64,000 nt of DNA. Source: Clostridium acetobutylicum ATCC 824. GTDB lineage: Bacteria > Bacillota > Clostridia > Clostridiales > Clostridiaceae. Location: NCBI RefSeq assembly GCF_000008765.1, contig NC_003030.1, positions 3,072,001 through 3,136,000 on the forward strand. Direction: 5' to 3'. Shown here piece by piece: positions 29,740 to 38,753 of the stretch (position 1 is its first letter; each line of letters starts with the position of its first letter). Made by a program: the position numbers and the translations under genes. Under the pieces are notes generated by a model. The model was not told where the DNA came from. It did not search any database and was given only the letters and a program-made list of their open reading frames with translations.

Positions 29740-29812
29740 TGTTTTCGTTTACATTTATATAATATATCTTTAAATAAGGTTTGTCAATAATATTGTTGTG
29801 ATATTTTTATTT
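29740..29812 (-). promoter_or_regulatory. lac promoter module: cre-like site, promoter, TATCAC box
   Basis: On the minus strand: AAATAAAAATATCAC (29812-29798), 10 nt, TTGACA (29787-29782), 17 nt, TATTAT (29764-29759), 5 nt, TGTAAACGAAAACA (29753-29740; one mismatch to cre). Element order, spacing and total length (73 bp) equal those of gatA. CcpA repression and a shared specific regulator are inferred. Confidence 0.78.
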
Positions 29813-30021
29813 TATCTATGTTCTGTTTTTGTTTGTTAAAATACAAATTTTTTTGTTTTTTAAGCATAAAACAATAAAAATATTACATTATTCAAAATCA
29901 AACCGTTTACACTGCTCTTTTTTACTGTTACTATTTTGTTAAAGAATACTATGACAGTAATTTGATTTTTTCTAACACAAAATAACCGTTGATTACTTTT
30001 AATATTTAACATAATACTTTA

Positions 30022-30037
30022 TAGAAAGCGATTTCTA
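30022..30037. promoter_or_regulatory. cre-like palindrome upstream of lac promoter
   Basis: TAGAAAGCGATTTCTA fits the relaxed cre consensus WTGNAANCGNWNNCW at 14 of 15 positions and is near-palindromic. It lies about 240 bp upstream of the lac -35. Confidence 0.45.
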
Positions 30038-30085
30038 TTAGATAAAGTTTTAAGATTCACTAAAACTATAAAAACCTTTAGTATA

Positions 30086-30118
30086 TGAAAATATCCCTAG
30101 AAACCACTTCTAGGGATA
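30086..30118 (-). terminator. Terminator of alsD
   Basis: TATCCCTAGAA pairs with TTCTAGGGATA around a short loop, followed by TTTTCAT on this strand. Confidence 0.85.
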
Positions 30119-30121
30119 CTC

Positions 30122-30838
30122 TTATTTCTCAACTTTACTTATTTCATCATTTCTATTTTCAACCTTCATACTATAAAAACTTTCACTTTGTGGCAATTCC
30201 ATTCTAAAGCACAAACAATTTTGAATAAAAACCTCTGCATTTTTTACAGAAATATCACTTACGTGTCCACCAAATTTCTTATCATCACTCAAAAAATGGA
30301 AGTGATATCCTGGAACATTAAGACCTTCCACATAATCCGGACACCTAAACCCAACTATATGTCCCTTAACATTTTCATAATTAAACACAGGTTGATTCTT
30401 TACAACCTCAGCCATTGGCTTATAAGGCATGCTTTGCTTCACAACAGTTCTAGTTTTAACATAATTAAAGCTGCCTTTTATGTAAAAAGCATAAAATATA
30501 TTCTTGCTATCAATAAATCCATCTAATGTTTCCTTTAAAGCCTCATATGAATTACAAGCTTCAATATTTTCTGTATTATAATTTTCAAGTTTAGTAATCA
30601 CAGCAAAAGGAACTGAATCATTTTCAGAGCATACATAGATACTTCCGTCCGGTTTAGTTCTATAAAATATTCCATCTAAAAGTGTTAGCTCTCCATCCAA
30701 GTCCTTAAATGTACCTATACCAAAATCACCTTTTGTTAAAAGCTTCTTTAAAGATGCACACCCATCATACAAGCCAGAAACAAGAGCGTTTATTGTAGAC
30801 ATTTGATATATATGATTAGGGATCACTTCTTCAATCAT
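30122..30838 (-). CDS. alsD: Alpha-acetolactate decarboxylase
   Basis: A cytoplasmic zinc enzyme of 238 residues converting alpha-acetolactate to acetoin. The metal site is the cluster GYHFHFLSDDKKFGGHV (about 190-206), with the three His ligands. N-terminal QMSTINALVSGLYDG and GDFGIGTFKDLDGELTLLDG are family hallmarks. GAGGTG lies before the ATG. It is a single gene with its own terminator, without an adjacent acetolactate synthase. Acetoin formation is a known neutral overflow route in solventogenic clostridia. Confidence 0.94.
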   Translation of the reverse strand: MIEEVIPNHIYQMSTINALVSGLYDGCASLKKLLTKGDFGIGTFKDLDGELTLLDGIFYRTKPDGSIYVCSENDSVPFAVITKLENYNTENIEACNSYEALKETLDGFIDSKNIFYAFYIKGSFNYVKTRTVVKQSMPYKPMAEVVKNQPVFNYENVKGHIVGFRCPDYVEGLNVPGYHFHFLSDDKKFGGHVSDISVKNAEVFIQNCLCFRMELPQSESFYSMKVENRNDEISKVEK

Positions 30839-31012
30839 TTTTCTTCACCTCAAACCAATTTATGATTAAATCATGTATAGGGCTATCAGGTGATTATTAA
30901 ATCTCACATAAAATTCAAATATAACTCTCCCCCCATACTTAAAAACAATAACACTTAATTATTATTTTTGCAATTTATAATCCTTGGCGTTAATCACGTC
31001 TTTTATGGATAA

Positions 31013-31061
31013 AACAAAAAAAGTAGAAAATAATAGGATAATACCTCTTGTTTTCTACTTT
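31013..31061 (-). terminator. Terminator of the mannose-1-P guanylyltransferase gene
   Basis: AAAGTAGAAAA pairs with TTTTCTACTTT, followed by TTTTTGTTTTA on this strand. Confidence 0.85.
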
Positions 31062-31080
31062 ATATCTGTTGTACTAATTC

Positions 31081-32151
31081 TTATAGATAATCTTCTATTT
31101 CCTTTTTATTTTTTAATTCCTCTACAAGATGTTTTAATTCTTGATCCCTATTCTTATCCATTATTAAAACTACGTTTCCTGCATCCACTACTATCAAATC
31201 TTTTACTCCAAAACATATTATTAAATTTTCACTTCCAAAAATCGAGCAGTTTTCTGTATCTTCCAAAAATACATTGTCACTTATAGTATTCCCTCCCTCA
31301 TAGCTTTTAAGAAACCTTGCCAGAGACGAGAAATTGCCTAAATCATCCCATTCAAAATTTGCTTTTACAACATATGCCTTACGTGTTTTTTGCATTATTC
31401 CAAAATCTACAGATATGCCATCTATTATTTTATATTTTTCGTTTATTGTTTCTTCTTCTGTTTTTGTTCCAACATTCTCATATATCTCCATCATTGCTTT
31501 ATACATTTTAGGCAAATATTTATTCATCTCTCTTAAATACGTATCTGCTCTCCAGACAAACATCCCACTATTCCAGAGATAATTTCCTTTACTTAGAAGA
31601 TCTTTTGCAACCTCTATATTTGGTTTTTCAAGAAACCTTTCAACTTTATATATGGATTCATAATTAATGACCTTATCTCCCATTTGAATATATCCATATC
31701 CTGTTTCCGGTCTAGTTGGCGTTATGCCCATTGTAACAAGACATCTTTTTCTTTCTACAACCTCAACCCCCTGCCTTAGGGTATCTATAAACTCCTTCTC
31801 ATTTTCAATATAATGATCTGAAGGTAAAACTATCATGGTCGCATCGCTATCTTTTTTTAAAAGTTTAACCGCCGAAAGACCTATACATGTGGCAGTCTCC
31901 TTGTTTTCAGGTTCCGTAAATATATTACTACGGTTTATTTCAGGAAGTTCTTCTTGTATTTTGTTTATATATCTTTCATTGGTCACAATATATATATTCT
32001 CCTTATCAACTAGAGTTTTAATTCTATCTACAGTATTTCTTAAAAAACTCTTATTGTGAATAAACTTAAGAAACTGCTTGGGACTTTCCTTCCTTGAAAG
32101 AGGATACAATCTCGTTCCCTTGCCTCCAGCAAGTACAAGTGCATATAACAA
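31081..32151 (-). CDS. manC: Mannose-1-phosphate guanylyltransferase
   Basis: A 356-residue sugar nucleotidyltransferase that should make GDP-mannose from mannose-1-phosphate and GTP for surface polysaccharide. The N-terminal signature is ALVLAGGKGTRLYPLSR, then SPKQF; later come IVLPSDHYI (about 105), RFLEKPN and ANFEWDDLGNFSSL. The C-terminal isomerase domain of bifunctional ManC/AlgA proteins is absent. The start is unusual: I choose TTG at 32151, giving MLYALVLAGG, because GTGGTG lies 6 nt upstream. Longer GTG starts at 32160 and 32163 fall inside a terminator hairpin. Confidence 0.87.
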   Translation of the reverse strand: MLYALVLAGGKGTRLYPLSRKESPKQFLKFIHNKSFLRNTVDRIKTLVDKENIYIVTNERYINKIQEELPEINRSNIFTEPENKETATCIGLSAVKLLKKDSDATMIVLPSDHYIENEKEFIDTLRQGVEVVERKRCLVTMGITPTRPETGYGYIQMGDKVINYESIYKVERFLEKPNIEVAKDLLSKGNYLWNSGMFVWRADTYLREMNKYLPKMYKAMMEIYENVGTKTEEETINEKYKIIDGISVDFGIMQKTRKAYVVKANFEWDDLGNFSSLARFLKSYEGGNTISDNVFLEDTENCSIFGSENLIICFGVKDLIVVDAGNVVLIMDKNRDQELKHLVEELKNKKEIEDYL

Positions 32152-32214
32152 AAAAAACACCACATTTACTTATTGCTTATCATTTTATAATATGATATGC
32201 AATTGTATGTGGTG
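32150..32214 (-). terminator. Long hairpin ending in U8 at the start of manC
   Basis: An interrupted 57-nt hairpin (32158-32214) pairs CACCACAT with ATGTGGTG, then ATTGC with GCAAT, then TATCAT with ATGATA. It is followed on this strand by TTTTTTTT. It fits a terminator for the glycosylase gene upstream, but its 3' arm also holds the likely ribosome binding site of manC. Confidence 0.8.
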
Positions 32215-32265
32215 AATAACATTTTACCTATCCTTAATGTTTTAAAATCGAGACTCCCATCAATT

Positions 32266-32883
32266 TTAATCTTTCTTAAGCACCGAAACGCATTTGTTTC
32301 CCTTTATATAAAATCTCCACAAATAATCCTTAGCTTCCTCTGCATAATCTATTCCCACTCTTTTAGCTTCTACTATTTCAAAAGATTCATTTTTTCCCTC
32401 TTCAATATAAAGTTCATCTCCATTTAGATCCATTAAATTTTGTTCACGACGTATTTCCATCGCACTACATAGCTTTGAAGGACCATTTGTTAAATTCTTA
32501 AGTTGATATTTAGTAAGATCGTTAAATAGCTTTTTAAATCTTCTTTCACTCATAACTTCAATTCCTTCTATTGGTTCTATAGCCCTTATCAAAACTCCTT
32601 CTGGAATACCCTCCTGCATTGCAACTACATTCATGCAGTAGTATAATCCATATATAAAATATACATAAGCATGCCCTGCTGGACCATATAATGCTTCTGT
32701 TCTAGGTGTCCTTCTTCCTCCATAAGCATGAGCTCCTTTATCATTAATTCCCCTATACGCTTCTACCTCAACAATCTTGCCAGAAGTCCTTATTCCGTTC
32801 ACCTCATGTACTAACACCTTTCCTAGAAGCTCTTTTGCTACAACTATTGTATCTCTACTATAAAATTCACGAATAAGCTTCAA
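32266..32883 (-). CDS. 3-methyladenine DNA glycosylase (AAG/MPG family)
   Basis: A monofunctional base-excision glycosylase of about 205 residues that removes alkylated purines. Recognisable are AKELLGKVLVHE (near the start), the catalytic Glu in IVEVEAYRG, the DNA-intercalating/active region GHAYVYFIYGLYYCMNVV (about 72-89), VLIRAIEPI (about 99) and LTNGPSKLCSAM (about 130). TTG at 32883 is preferred, with AGGGTGA 5-6 nt upstream; GTG at 32892 overlaps that site. It is a stand-alone gene ending at the manC hairpin. Confidence 0.92.
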   Translation of the reverse strand: MKLIREFYSRDTIVVAKELLGKVLVHEVNGIRTSGKIVEVEAYRGINDKGAHAYGGRRTPRTEALYGPAGHAYVYFIYGLYYCMNVVAMQEGIPEGVLIRAIEPIEGIEVMSERRFKKLFNDLTKYQLKNLTNGPSKLCSAMEIRREQNLMDLNGDELYIEEGKNESFEIVEAKRVGIDYAEEAKDYLWRFYIKGNKCVSVLKKD

Positions 32884-33089
32884 GTTTATCACCCTGTATA
32901 ACGATAATTTTCATTATACTTTTTCCTTTCTAGATATTATTGTTCATCGATAATATTATAACTTATTTAGTAAAACAAACTACAATTCTATTAATCCAAT
33001 AAACTCTTTAATTATACGCATTAACATAGGAACATGTAGAAACTTTTGATAGCTCAAAAATTTTGTGTTTTCTTTTGATTTTTAAATTA

Positions 33090-34244
33090 TTATCTTCTTT
33101 TTAGTGCAGTATTAATTCTATCTAAGGCTTCCTTTAAGGTGCTTCTACTACACGCTATATTTACTCTTTCAAAGCCATTTCCCTCTTCTCCAAAAATATA
33201 TCCTTCATCAAGCCACACCTTCGCCTCTTCAAGCATGAAGCTTTTAAGTTCAGAAACAGACATGTTAAGTTCTCTAAAATCAAGCCATAGGAGATATGTT
33301 CCCTCAGGCTCTATCAATTTTATTTTAGGCATATTTTTATTTATATATTCCTTCACGAATTGGATGTTATCCTTTAAATAATCTATGAGTTCACTTAGCC
33401 ATACTTCACTTTTATTATAAGCTGCTATAGATGCCTCCATTCCAAAAGCATTAGGCCACAGTGGTACACTTCTTTTCATAACCTTTAGTACTCTTGCTCT
33501 TAAACTACTATCTGGAATTATAAGACTCGATACCTGAAGTCCTGCAAGATTGAAGGTTTTACTTGGAGAAATGCAAACTATTGAATTATGTTTTGCTTCT
33601 TCATTTACTGCTGCAAAGGGAATATGTTTGTTAGGCTCATATATAAGATCTGAGTGAATTTCGTCGGATATAACTATAACATTATTTTGGGAGCATAGTT
33701 CTTCTACAGTATTTAGTTCCTTCTTTGTCCATACTCTCCCAGTAGGATTATGTGGACTGCATAAAACCATAACCTTAACTCTTTCATCCTTAAGCTTTTC
33801 TTTTAGGTCTTCAAAATCCATCTCATATCTTCCATTTTGAAGTTTAAGAGGGTTCTTTAAGATAGTACAACCATTGTTTGTAATTGCGCTATAAAATGGA
33901 TAGTATACAGGTGTTTGCAGTATAACCTTATCACCTGGCTTCGTTAAGGCATTTATCATCAAATTAACCCCCGGAACAATACCTGGTGAAAAAACTATCC
34001 ACTCTTTTTTTATATCAAATTTATGTCTTTTTTTAACCCAATTTATTATAGAAGCATAATATTCATCACTTGTTTTTACATATCCATATACTCCATGCTC
34101 AGCTCTTTTTCTTATTGCTTCTGAAATTTCAGGTGCTACCTCAAAATCCATATCCGCAACCCAAAGAGGTAAAACATCCTCTCTTTCATCCCATTTTGCA
34201 CAATCAGTATTTCTTCTTTCAACTACTTTATCAAAATTATACAC
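33090..34244 (-). CDS. PatB/MalY-type PLP-dependent C-S lyase (aminotransferase fold)
   Basis: A fold type I PLP enzyme of 384 residues. The lysine that binds PLP is in SPSKTFNLAGLQ (about 233); other motifs are LWVADMDFEVAPEI near the N-terminus, CSPHNPTGRVW (about 165) and SDEIHSDLIY (about 195). These are typical of PatB/MalY cystathionine beta-lyases. The likely reaction is cleavage of cystathionine or cysteine conjugates to a thiol, pyruvate and ammonia. I start at GTG 34244, 6 nt after GGGAGGGG; the longer ATG/GTG frame has no ribosome binding site. It follows thiI after a terminator. Confidence 0.88.
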   Translation of the reverse strand: MYNFDKVVERRNTDCAKWDEREDVLPLWVADMDFEVAPEISEAIRKRAEHGVYGYVKTSDEYYASIINWVKKRHKFDIKKEWIVFSPGIVPGVNLMINALTKPGDKVILQTPVYYPFYSAITNNGCTILKNPLKLQNGRYEMDFEDLKEKLKDERVKVMVLCSPHNPTGRVWTKKELNTVEELCSQNNVIVISDEIHSDLIYEPNKHIPFAAVNEEAKHNSIVCISPSKTFNLAGLQVSSLIIPDSSLRARVLKVMKRSVPLWPNAFGMEASIAAYNKSEVWLSELIDYLKDNIQFVKEYINKNMPKIKLIEPEGTYLLWLDFRELNMSVSELKSFMLEEAKVWLDEGYIFGEEGNGFERVNIACSRSTLKEALDRINTALKRR

Positions 34245-34260
34245 AAAAATCCCCTCCCAT

Positions 34261-34297
34261 TTAAAATAAGGATGATTCTCTCTTAAGAAAATCATCC
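34261..34297 (-). terminator. Terminator of thiI
   Basis: GGATGATT pairs with AATCATCC around a 12-nt loop, followed by TTATTTTAA on this strand. Confidence 0.82.
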
Positions 34298-34327
34298 ATT
34301 AATTCCATGAATTTTTATCAATATATT

Positions 34328-35482
34328 TTAATCATTCTTTATTTGTATTACTTCCATTTTTTCTACTGCATCATTTATTAATTTTTCCTTATCAAGAACA
34401 CTTTCAGCTTTTCTTATCTGTCCTAAAATTGGTTTTGTCTTAGGATGTTTAGGAACAAATATAGTACAGCAATCTTCGTATGGAAGAATTGATGTCTCAT
34501 AGGTTCCAATTTTCCTTGATATATCCATTATATCAATCTTATCCATTGATATTAAAGGTCTAAATACAGGCCTGTCCGCACAATCATTACTTACAACTAA
34601 TCCTTGCATAGTCTGACTTGCTACTTGTCCTATACTTTCTCCTGTTGCTACGGATTCCATTCCTTTATCTTCTGCTATTTTACAAGCTATACTCATCATA
34701 AATCTTCTCATTATTATAGTAAGCTCATCTTCTCTACATTTTTCAATTATCTGCATTTGAATGTCTGTAAAAGGAACTACATATAATGTCATTTCTCCTA
34801 TATACTTTGTAAGTATTCTAGCTAAATCCTTAACCTTATCTTTTGCCCTTTCACTTGTATATGGAGCACTATGGAAGTACACTCCGCTAACCTCAACTCC
34901 ACGTCTTGCCATCATATATCCTGCAACTGGAGAATCGATTCCACCTGAAAGCATTAAAAGAGTTTGTCCATTTGTTTTGTATGGCATTCCATTTACTCCC
35001 TTAATTCTCTTTGAATATATGTAGGTTTTCTTTCTTATCTCAATATTCACAAGACATTCTGGATTATGTATGTCAACTTTAACTTCATCGTTATTTTTAA
35101 GTATATATGCACCAACCTCGCGATTTATATCCATCGAATTTAATGGAAATCCCTTATTCGCTCTATTTGTTTCAACTTTAAAGGTGCCTTTACCACTCTC
35201 TTTAACTGCTAAAAGTGCTTGATTTTTTATAGTATCAAAATCATTTTCTATTTCTGTAACAATACAAACTTCAGCTACACCAAATACATTTCTTACTCTA
35301 TCCACAACTTCCTCTAAATCTTCGCCTTTTATAAACCATCTTCCAGAATCAAATACAAAGTCAAATTTCACTCCGTTAAGTGCCGTAGCTATATTGTGCT
35401 TAAGTATTTTTTCAAATTTATTTTTATTTAAGCCTTTTAAAAATATTTCAGAAGCGTATTTTACCATTAATAGTTTATTCAT
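34328..35482 (-). CDS. thiI: tRNA 4-thiouridine synthetase ThiI
   Basis: A 384-residue tRNA sulfurtransferase adding sulfur to U8 of tRNA and possibly serving thiamine thiazole synthesis. An N-terminal ferredoxin-like/THUMP region (about 1-165) is followed by a PP-loop ATP pyrophosphatase with LMLSGGIDSPVAGY (about 180-193). It is short, without the C-terminal rhodanese domain of E. coli ThiI, as in most Gram-positives. It overlaps the cysteine desulfurase by 4 nt (ATGA), which should supply the persulfide directly. Confidence 0.95.
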   Translation of the reverse strand: MNKLLMVKYASEIFLKGLNKNKFEKILKHNIATALNGVKFDFVFDSGRWFIKGEDLEEVVDRVRNVFGVAEVCIVTEIENDFDTIKNQALLAVKESGKGTFKVETNRANKGFPLNSMDINREVGAYILKNNDEVKVDIHNPECLVNIEIRKKTYIYSKRIKGVNGMPYKTNGQTLLMLSGGIDSPVAGYMMARRGVEVSGVYFHSAPYTSERAKDKVKDLARILTKYIGEMTLYVVPFTDIQMQIIEKCREDELTIIMRRFMMSIACKIAEDKGMESVATGESIGQVASQTMQGLVVSNDCADRPVFRPLISMDKIDIMDISRKIGTYETSILPYEDCCTIFVPKHPKTKPILGQIRKAESVLDKEKLINDAVEKMEVIQIKND

Positions 35483-36618
35483 AATTTTAATCTCCTTAAG
35501 AATTTAAGTATCTTCTCTATATTATATACTGTATAATCTACTTCTTCAAAGGTATTTTCAGGAGAAAAGCTAAACCTTATAGCTCCATCAATTTCACCAT
35601 CATCAAGACCAAGAGCACAAAGTACATGACTCTTGTGATTTTTTTTCGATGAACAAGCAGAACCTGTTGATGCATATATTTCCTTTTCCTCTAAAGCATG
35701 TACGAAAACTTCTCCTCTAACACCCTTAAGTGATACATTTAACACATGTGGAAGATAGTCTTCTCCTACTTTACTGTTTATCCTTACACCATCTATATTA
35801 TTTAGCTTATCTACAAAATACTCTTTTAGATCTGAAACTTTTTTATAATTGTCCTTCATCTTTTTTGATATATCATTGGCTGCATAAGCGAAAGCCGCAA
35901 TAGCTGGCAAATTTTCAGTTCCTGATCTAAAGTTAAACTCTTGTCCACCTCCACATATAAGTGGATCTGGCATAAGTCCTTTTCTAACATACGCAAAACC
36001 TATTCCCCTTGGTCCATAAATTTTATGGGCACTTACTGACAGTAAATCTATTCCCATTTCCTTAGGATTTATTTTAAGCTTTCCGTAGCTTTGAACTGCG
36101 TCAACATGAAATTTTGCTCTTGTACTTCTTTCCTTAATAATTGAAGATATTTTTTTAACATCCTGAATTACACCTATCTCATTATTTACATGCATTATAC
36201 TTACAAGAACAGTATTCTTTTTTATACTTTCCTTAAGCTCTTTTAGATTTAACTTTCCTTCATTGTCCACATTTAAATAAGTAACCTCAACTCCGAACCT
36301 TTCTAACTGTTGACAAGTATTTAATACACTAGGGTGCTCAATTTTTGATGTTATTATATGGTTTCCTGGCTTTGCAAAACCCTTTATCAAAAAATTATTG
36401 CTTTCACTCCCGCCTGAAGTAAATATAATCTCATTTGGCGAAACTCCAAGCGTAGCTGCTAATACTTTTCTACTCTCAATTAATCTATCTTCTGCCCTCT
36501 TACCAAATAAATGAAGAGAGGACGGATTTCCATAATACTCATAAAAAACTTCTTTCATTATATCCGCAACTTCCAAAAGAGGCTTTGTAGTTGCACTGTT
36601 ATCAAAGTAAACCACCAT
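35479..36618 (-). CDS. Cysteine desulfurase (NifS/IscS family)
   Basis: A PLP enzyme of about 379 residues that takes sulfur from cysteine as an enzyme persulfide. The PLP lysine is in VSAHKIYGPRGIGF (about 200), and the persulfide Cys is in STGSACSSKK (about 320). The N-terminus YFDNSATTKPL is a family hallmark. Pairing with thiI by a 4-nt overlap makes it a dedicated donor for tRNA thiolation, like B. subtilis NifZ, rather than the main Fe-S desulfurase. The start is either ATG 36618 or GTG 36624; the ribosome binding site is weak. Confidence 0.92.
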   Translation of the reverse strand: MVVYFDNSATTKPLLEVADIMKEVFYEYYGNPSSLHLFGKRAEDRLIESRKVLAATLGVSPNEIIFTSGGSESNNFLIKGFAKPGNHIITSKIEHPSVLNTCQQLERFGVEVTYLNVDNEGKLNLKELKESIKKNTVLVSIMHVNNEIGVIQDVKKISSIIKERSTRAKFHVDAVQSYGKLKINPKEMGIDLLSVSAHKIYGPRGIGFAYVRKGLMPDPLICGGGQEFNFRSGTENLPAIAAFAYAANDISKKMKDNYKKVSDLKEYFVDKLNNIDGVRINSKVGEDYLPHVLNVSLKGVRGEVFVHALEEKEIYASTGSACSSKKNHKSHVLCALGLDDGEIDGAIRFSFSPENTFEEVDYTVYNIEKILKFLRRLKL

Positions 36619-36717
36619 AGTCACCGCTTTCTCTTAATGTTATAAAAATCTGCATTACTCACCAGCATAAATATAAATCATACTACATTAATTGTCAATA
36701 TCCGCATTCAATGTGCA

Positions 36718-36769
36718 TATAAATTAAGAGCTCAAATTTGTAATTATACTAAAAACAAATTTGAGCTCT
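36718..36769 (-). terminator. Terminator after KDPG aldolase gene
   Basis: A perfect 15-bp stem (AGAGCTCAAATTTGT with ACAAATTTGAGCTCT) followed by TTAATTTAT. The U tail is interrupted, so termination may be partial. Confidence 0.75.
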
Positions 36770-36783
36770 ACAACATACTATAA

Positions 36784-37425
36784 CTATGCTCTAGCTTTAT
36801 TAAGCTCTTCAACAAATTTAGCAGCTGTCTCTGTTACTGCATCGTAGTCACCAGTTTTAGCTCCCTTTGTTAGTTCTCCTCCAGTACTTACTGCTACTGC
36901 ACCAGCCTTAATCCAATCTTTAACATTGCTTAAACTTACTCCGCCACTTGGCATGAAGTTAGCTTGTGGAAGAGGTCCTTTAAATGAACTTATTATAGAT
37001 GGTCCGGATACATTCCCTGGGAACACTTTAATTATTTCCACTCCTAATTCTAAAGCTTCAATAGCTTCTTTAACGGTCATAATTCCCGGCATAGTAGGTA
37101 TTCTGTATCTGTTACAAAGTATAACTGTTTCTCTATTTAAGTTTGGACTTACGATAAATTTTGCTCCTGCAAGTATACAAGCTCTAGCTGTCTCTGGATC
37201 AAGTACAGTACCCGCTCCTATTATTACATCCTGATCCTTATAAACCTCAGATAACTCTTTAATAATATCAAGAGCACCTGGAACTGTCATTGTAATCTCA
37301 ATAGCCTTAATACCGCCTTTTATAACAGCATCAATAACCCTAGCTCCCTGCTCTTTAGATTCCGCTCTAATTACTGCAACCAATCCGTACTCTGACATTT
37401 TTCTTATAGTTTCTAGTCTTTTCAT
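36784..37425 (-). CDS. eda: 2-keto-3-deoxy-6-phosphogluconate aldolase
   Basis: A class I (Schiff-base) aldolase of 213 residues splitting KDPG to pyruvate and glyceraldehyde-3-phosphate; it may also use 4-hydroxy-2-oxoglutarate. Motifs are LVAVIRAES (about 15), the Glu in KAIEITMTVPGA (about 40), GAGTVLDPETA, IVSPNLN and the Schiff-base Lys in EIIKVFPGN (about 135). The start lies 3 nt after the stop of the U32 gene, behind GAGGAA, so the two are co-transcribed although their functions are not obviously linked. Confidence 0.93.
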   Translation of the reverse strand: MKRLETIRKMSEYGLVAVIRAESKEQGARVIDAVIKGGIKAIEITMTVPGALDIIKELSEVYKDQDVIIGAGTVLDPETARACILAGAKFIVSPNLNRETVILCNRYRIPTMPGIMTVKEAIEALELGVEIIKVFPGNVSGPSIISSFKGPLPQANFMPSGGVSLSNVKDWIKAGAVAVSTGGELTKGAKTGDYDAVTETAAKFVEELNKARA

Positions 37426-37428
37426 TTT

Positions 37429-38649
37429 TTATTCCTCCCTGGCTTTCATAAGTATGTCATCTTTTTTTAATTCCTCATCACATTTTATAGTGAAGATCAT
37501 TTGTGCAGAAGGTGCACTATCTATAACTTTCCCTTGTTTGTTTCGCATATCCTTAATTGACATAACTATATTATCCCCCTTAGGAGATAATATTTCAACC
37601 TTATTTCCATTATAAACCTTGTTTTTTTGTTCTATTGTTGCAATTTTCGATTCCTTATCATATTTTTTAACAACTCCTACGATATCATAATCGCGAATAT
37701 AAGCATAAGTCTTATGGTGTTGTTTTACTTCTTCACCAAAATAAAAACCTGTTGTATACGGTCTATGACTTGGTTTTTTTAAGTTCTCCATCCATTTGGG
37801 ATTAAAAACATATTTATCTGGATTTTCTACATAAGAATCCACAGCTTGCCTATAGGCTTTCACTACAGATGCAACATAAAAGGCACTTTTCATTCTGCCT
37901 TCTATTTTAAGAGAATTAATTCCTGAACTAATAAGCTCTGGAATATGCTCTATCATGCATAAGTCCTTTGAGTTCATTATGTAAGTTCCTTTACCATTTT
38001 CAGTAATATCTTTTTGTTCTCCTTTTTCTTGTTCAAATAAATGGTATTTATATCTACATGGCTGTGAACATTCTCCTCTATTAGCATCTCTACCTGTCAT
38101 ATAATTTGACAAAGCACATCTGCCTGAATATGCCATACACATTGATCCATGTACAAATGCCTCTATTTCACAGCTTTTAGGAAGTTCTTCTCTTAGCTTC
38201 TTAAAATCGTTAAGGCTTAATTCTCTAGCCATTACTACTCTCTTCACTCCAAGCTTATGCCAAAATAAAGCAGATTTATAATTTGTACAATTTGCTTGTG
38301 TACTTAAGTGAATTTCTAAATTAGGCACCACTTCTTTTGCCACCGCTATAATTCCTGGATCTGCTGCTAATATTGCATCTGCATCAATCTCATCTAGTTC
38401 CTTAAGATATTCTTCTAATCCAACTAAATCTTTATCATGAGGAAATATATTTACTGTTATATATACCTTTTTTCCTCTATCATGAGCAAACTTAATTCCC
38501 TCTTTTAATTGTTCAATTGTAAAATTATCTGCATAAGCCCTTAAATTAAGTTTATTACCACCTAAATATACAGCATCTGCACCAAAATTTATGGCCGTTT
38601 TTAATTTTTCTAGATTTCCTGCCGGAGCTAAAATCTCTGGTTTATCCAC
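37429..38649 (-). CDS. Peptidase U32 family protein (tRNA hydroxylation TrhP-like)
   Basis: A 406-residue U32-family protein. It begins PEILAPAGNLEKLKTAINFGADAVYLGG and has the U32 Cys signature around HGSMCMAYSGRCALS and GECSQPCRYKY (about 165-200), where Cys residues probably hold an iron-sulfur cluster. The family was named for collagenase activity, but relatives (TrhP/YegQ, RlhA) act in prephenate-dependent hydroxylation of tRNA or rRNA, which is the more likely role. I start at GTG 38649, 6 nt after GGAGGA; the ATG at 38655 is too close to that site. Confidence 0.88.
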   Translation of the reverse strand: MDKPEILAPAGNLEKLKTAINFGADAVYLGGNKLNLRAYADNFTIEQLKEGIKFAHDRGKKVYITVNIFPHDKDLVGLEEYLKELDEIDADAILAADPGIIAVAKEVVPNLEIHLSTQANCTNYKSALFWHKLGVKRVVMARELSLNDFKKLREELPKSCEIEAFVHGSMCMAYSGRCALSNYMTGRDANRGECSQPCRYKYHLFEQEKGEQKDITENGKGTYIMNSKDLCMIEHIPELISSGINSLKIEGRMKSAFYVASVVKAYRQAVDSYVENPDKYVFNPKWMENLKKPSHRPYTTGFYFGEEVKQHHKTYAYIRDYDIVGVVKKYDKESKIATIEQKNKVYNGNKVEILSPKGDNIVMSIKDMRNKQGKVIDSAPSAQMIFTIKCDEELKKDDILMKAREE

Positions 38650-38753
38650 AATCATTCCTCCATATGGCTGTCAATATATTAAATAATCTTTTAGCTAATT
38701 TTATCATTTCATGCCTTATTAGTCTATATATCTTAATTAAGTTGAAAATTATA

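Larger units (their letters stand above)
29627..30121. other. Control region upstream of lacR
   Basis: About 495 bp between lacR and the end of alsD. It contains the lac promoter module (29740-29812), a T-rich GTTCTGTTTTTGTTTG stretch just upstream, a cre-like palindrome (30022-30037) and the alsD terminator (30086-30118). The remaining sequence is AT-rich with no coding signal. Confidence 0.65.

Noticed and set aside
32152-32163. GTG starts for manC at 32163 or 32160
   Set aside because: Both codons lie in the terminator stem with no ribosome binding site; the TTG at 32151 gives the usual N-terminus.
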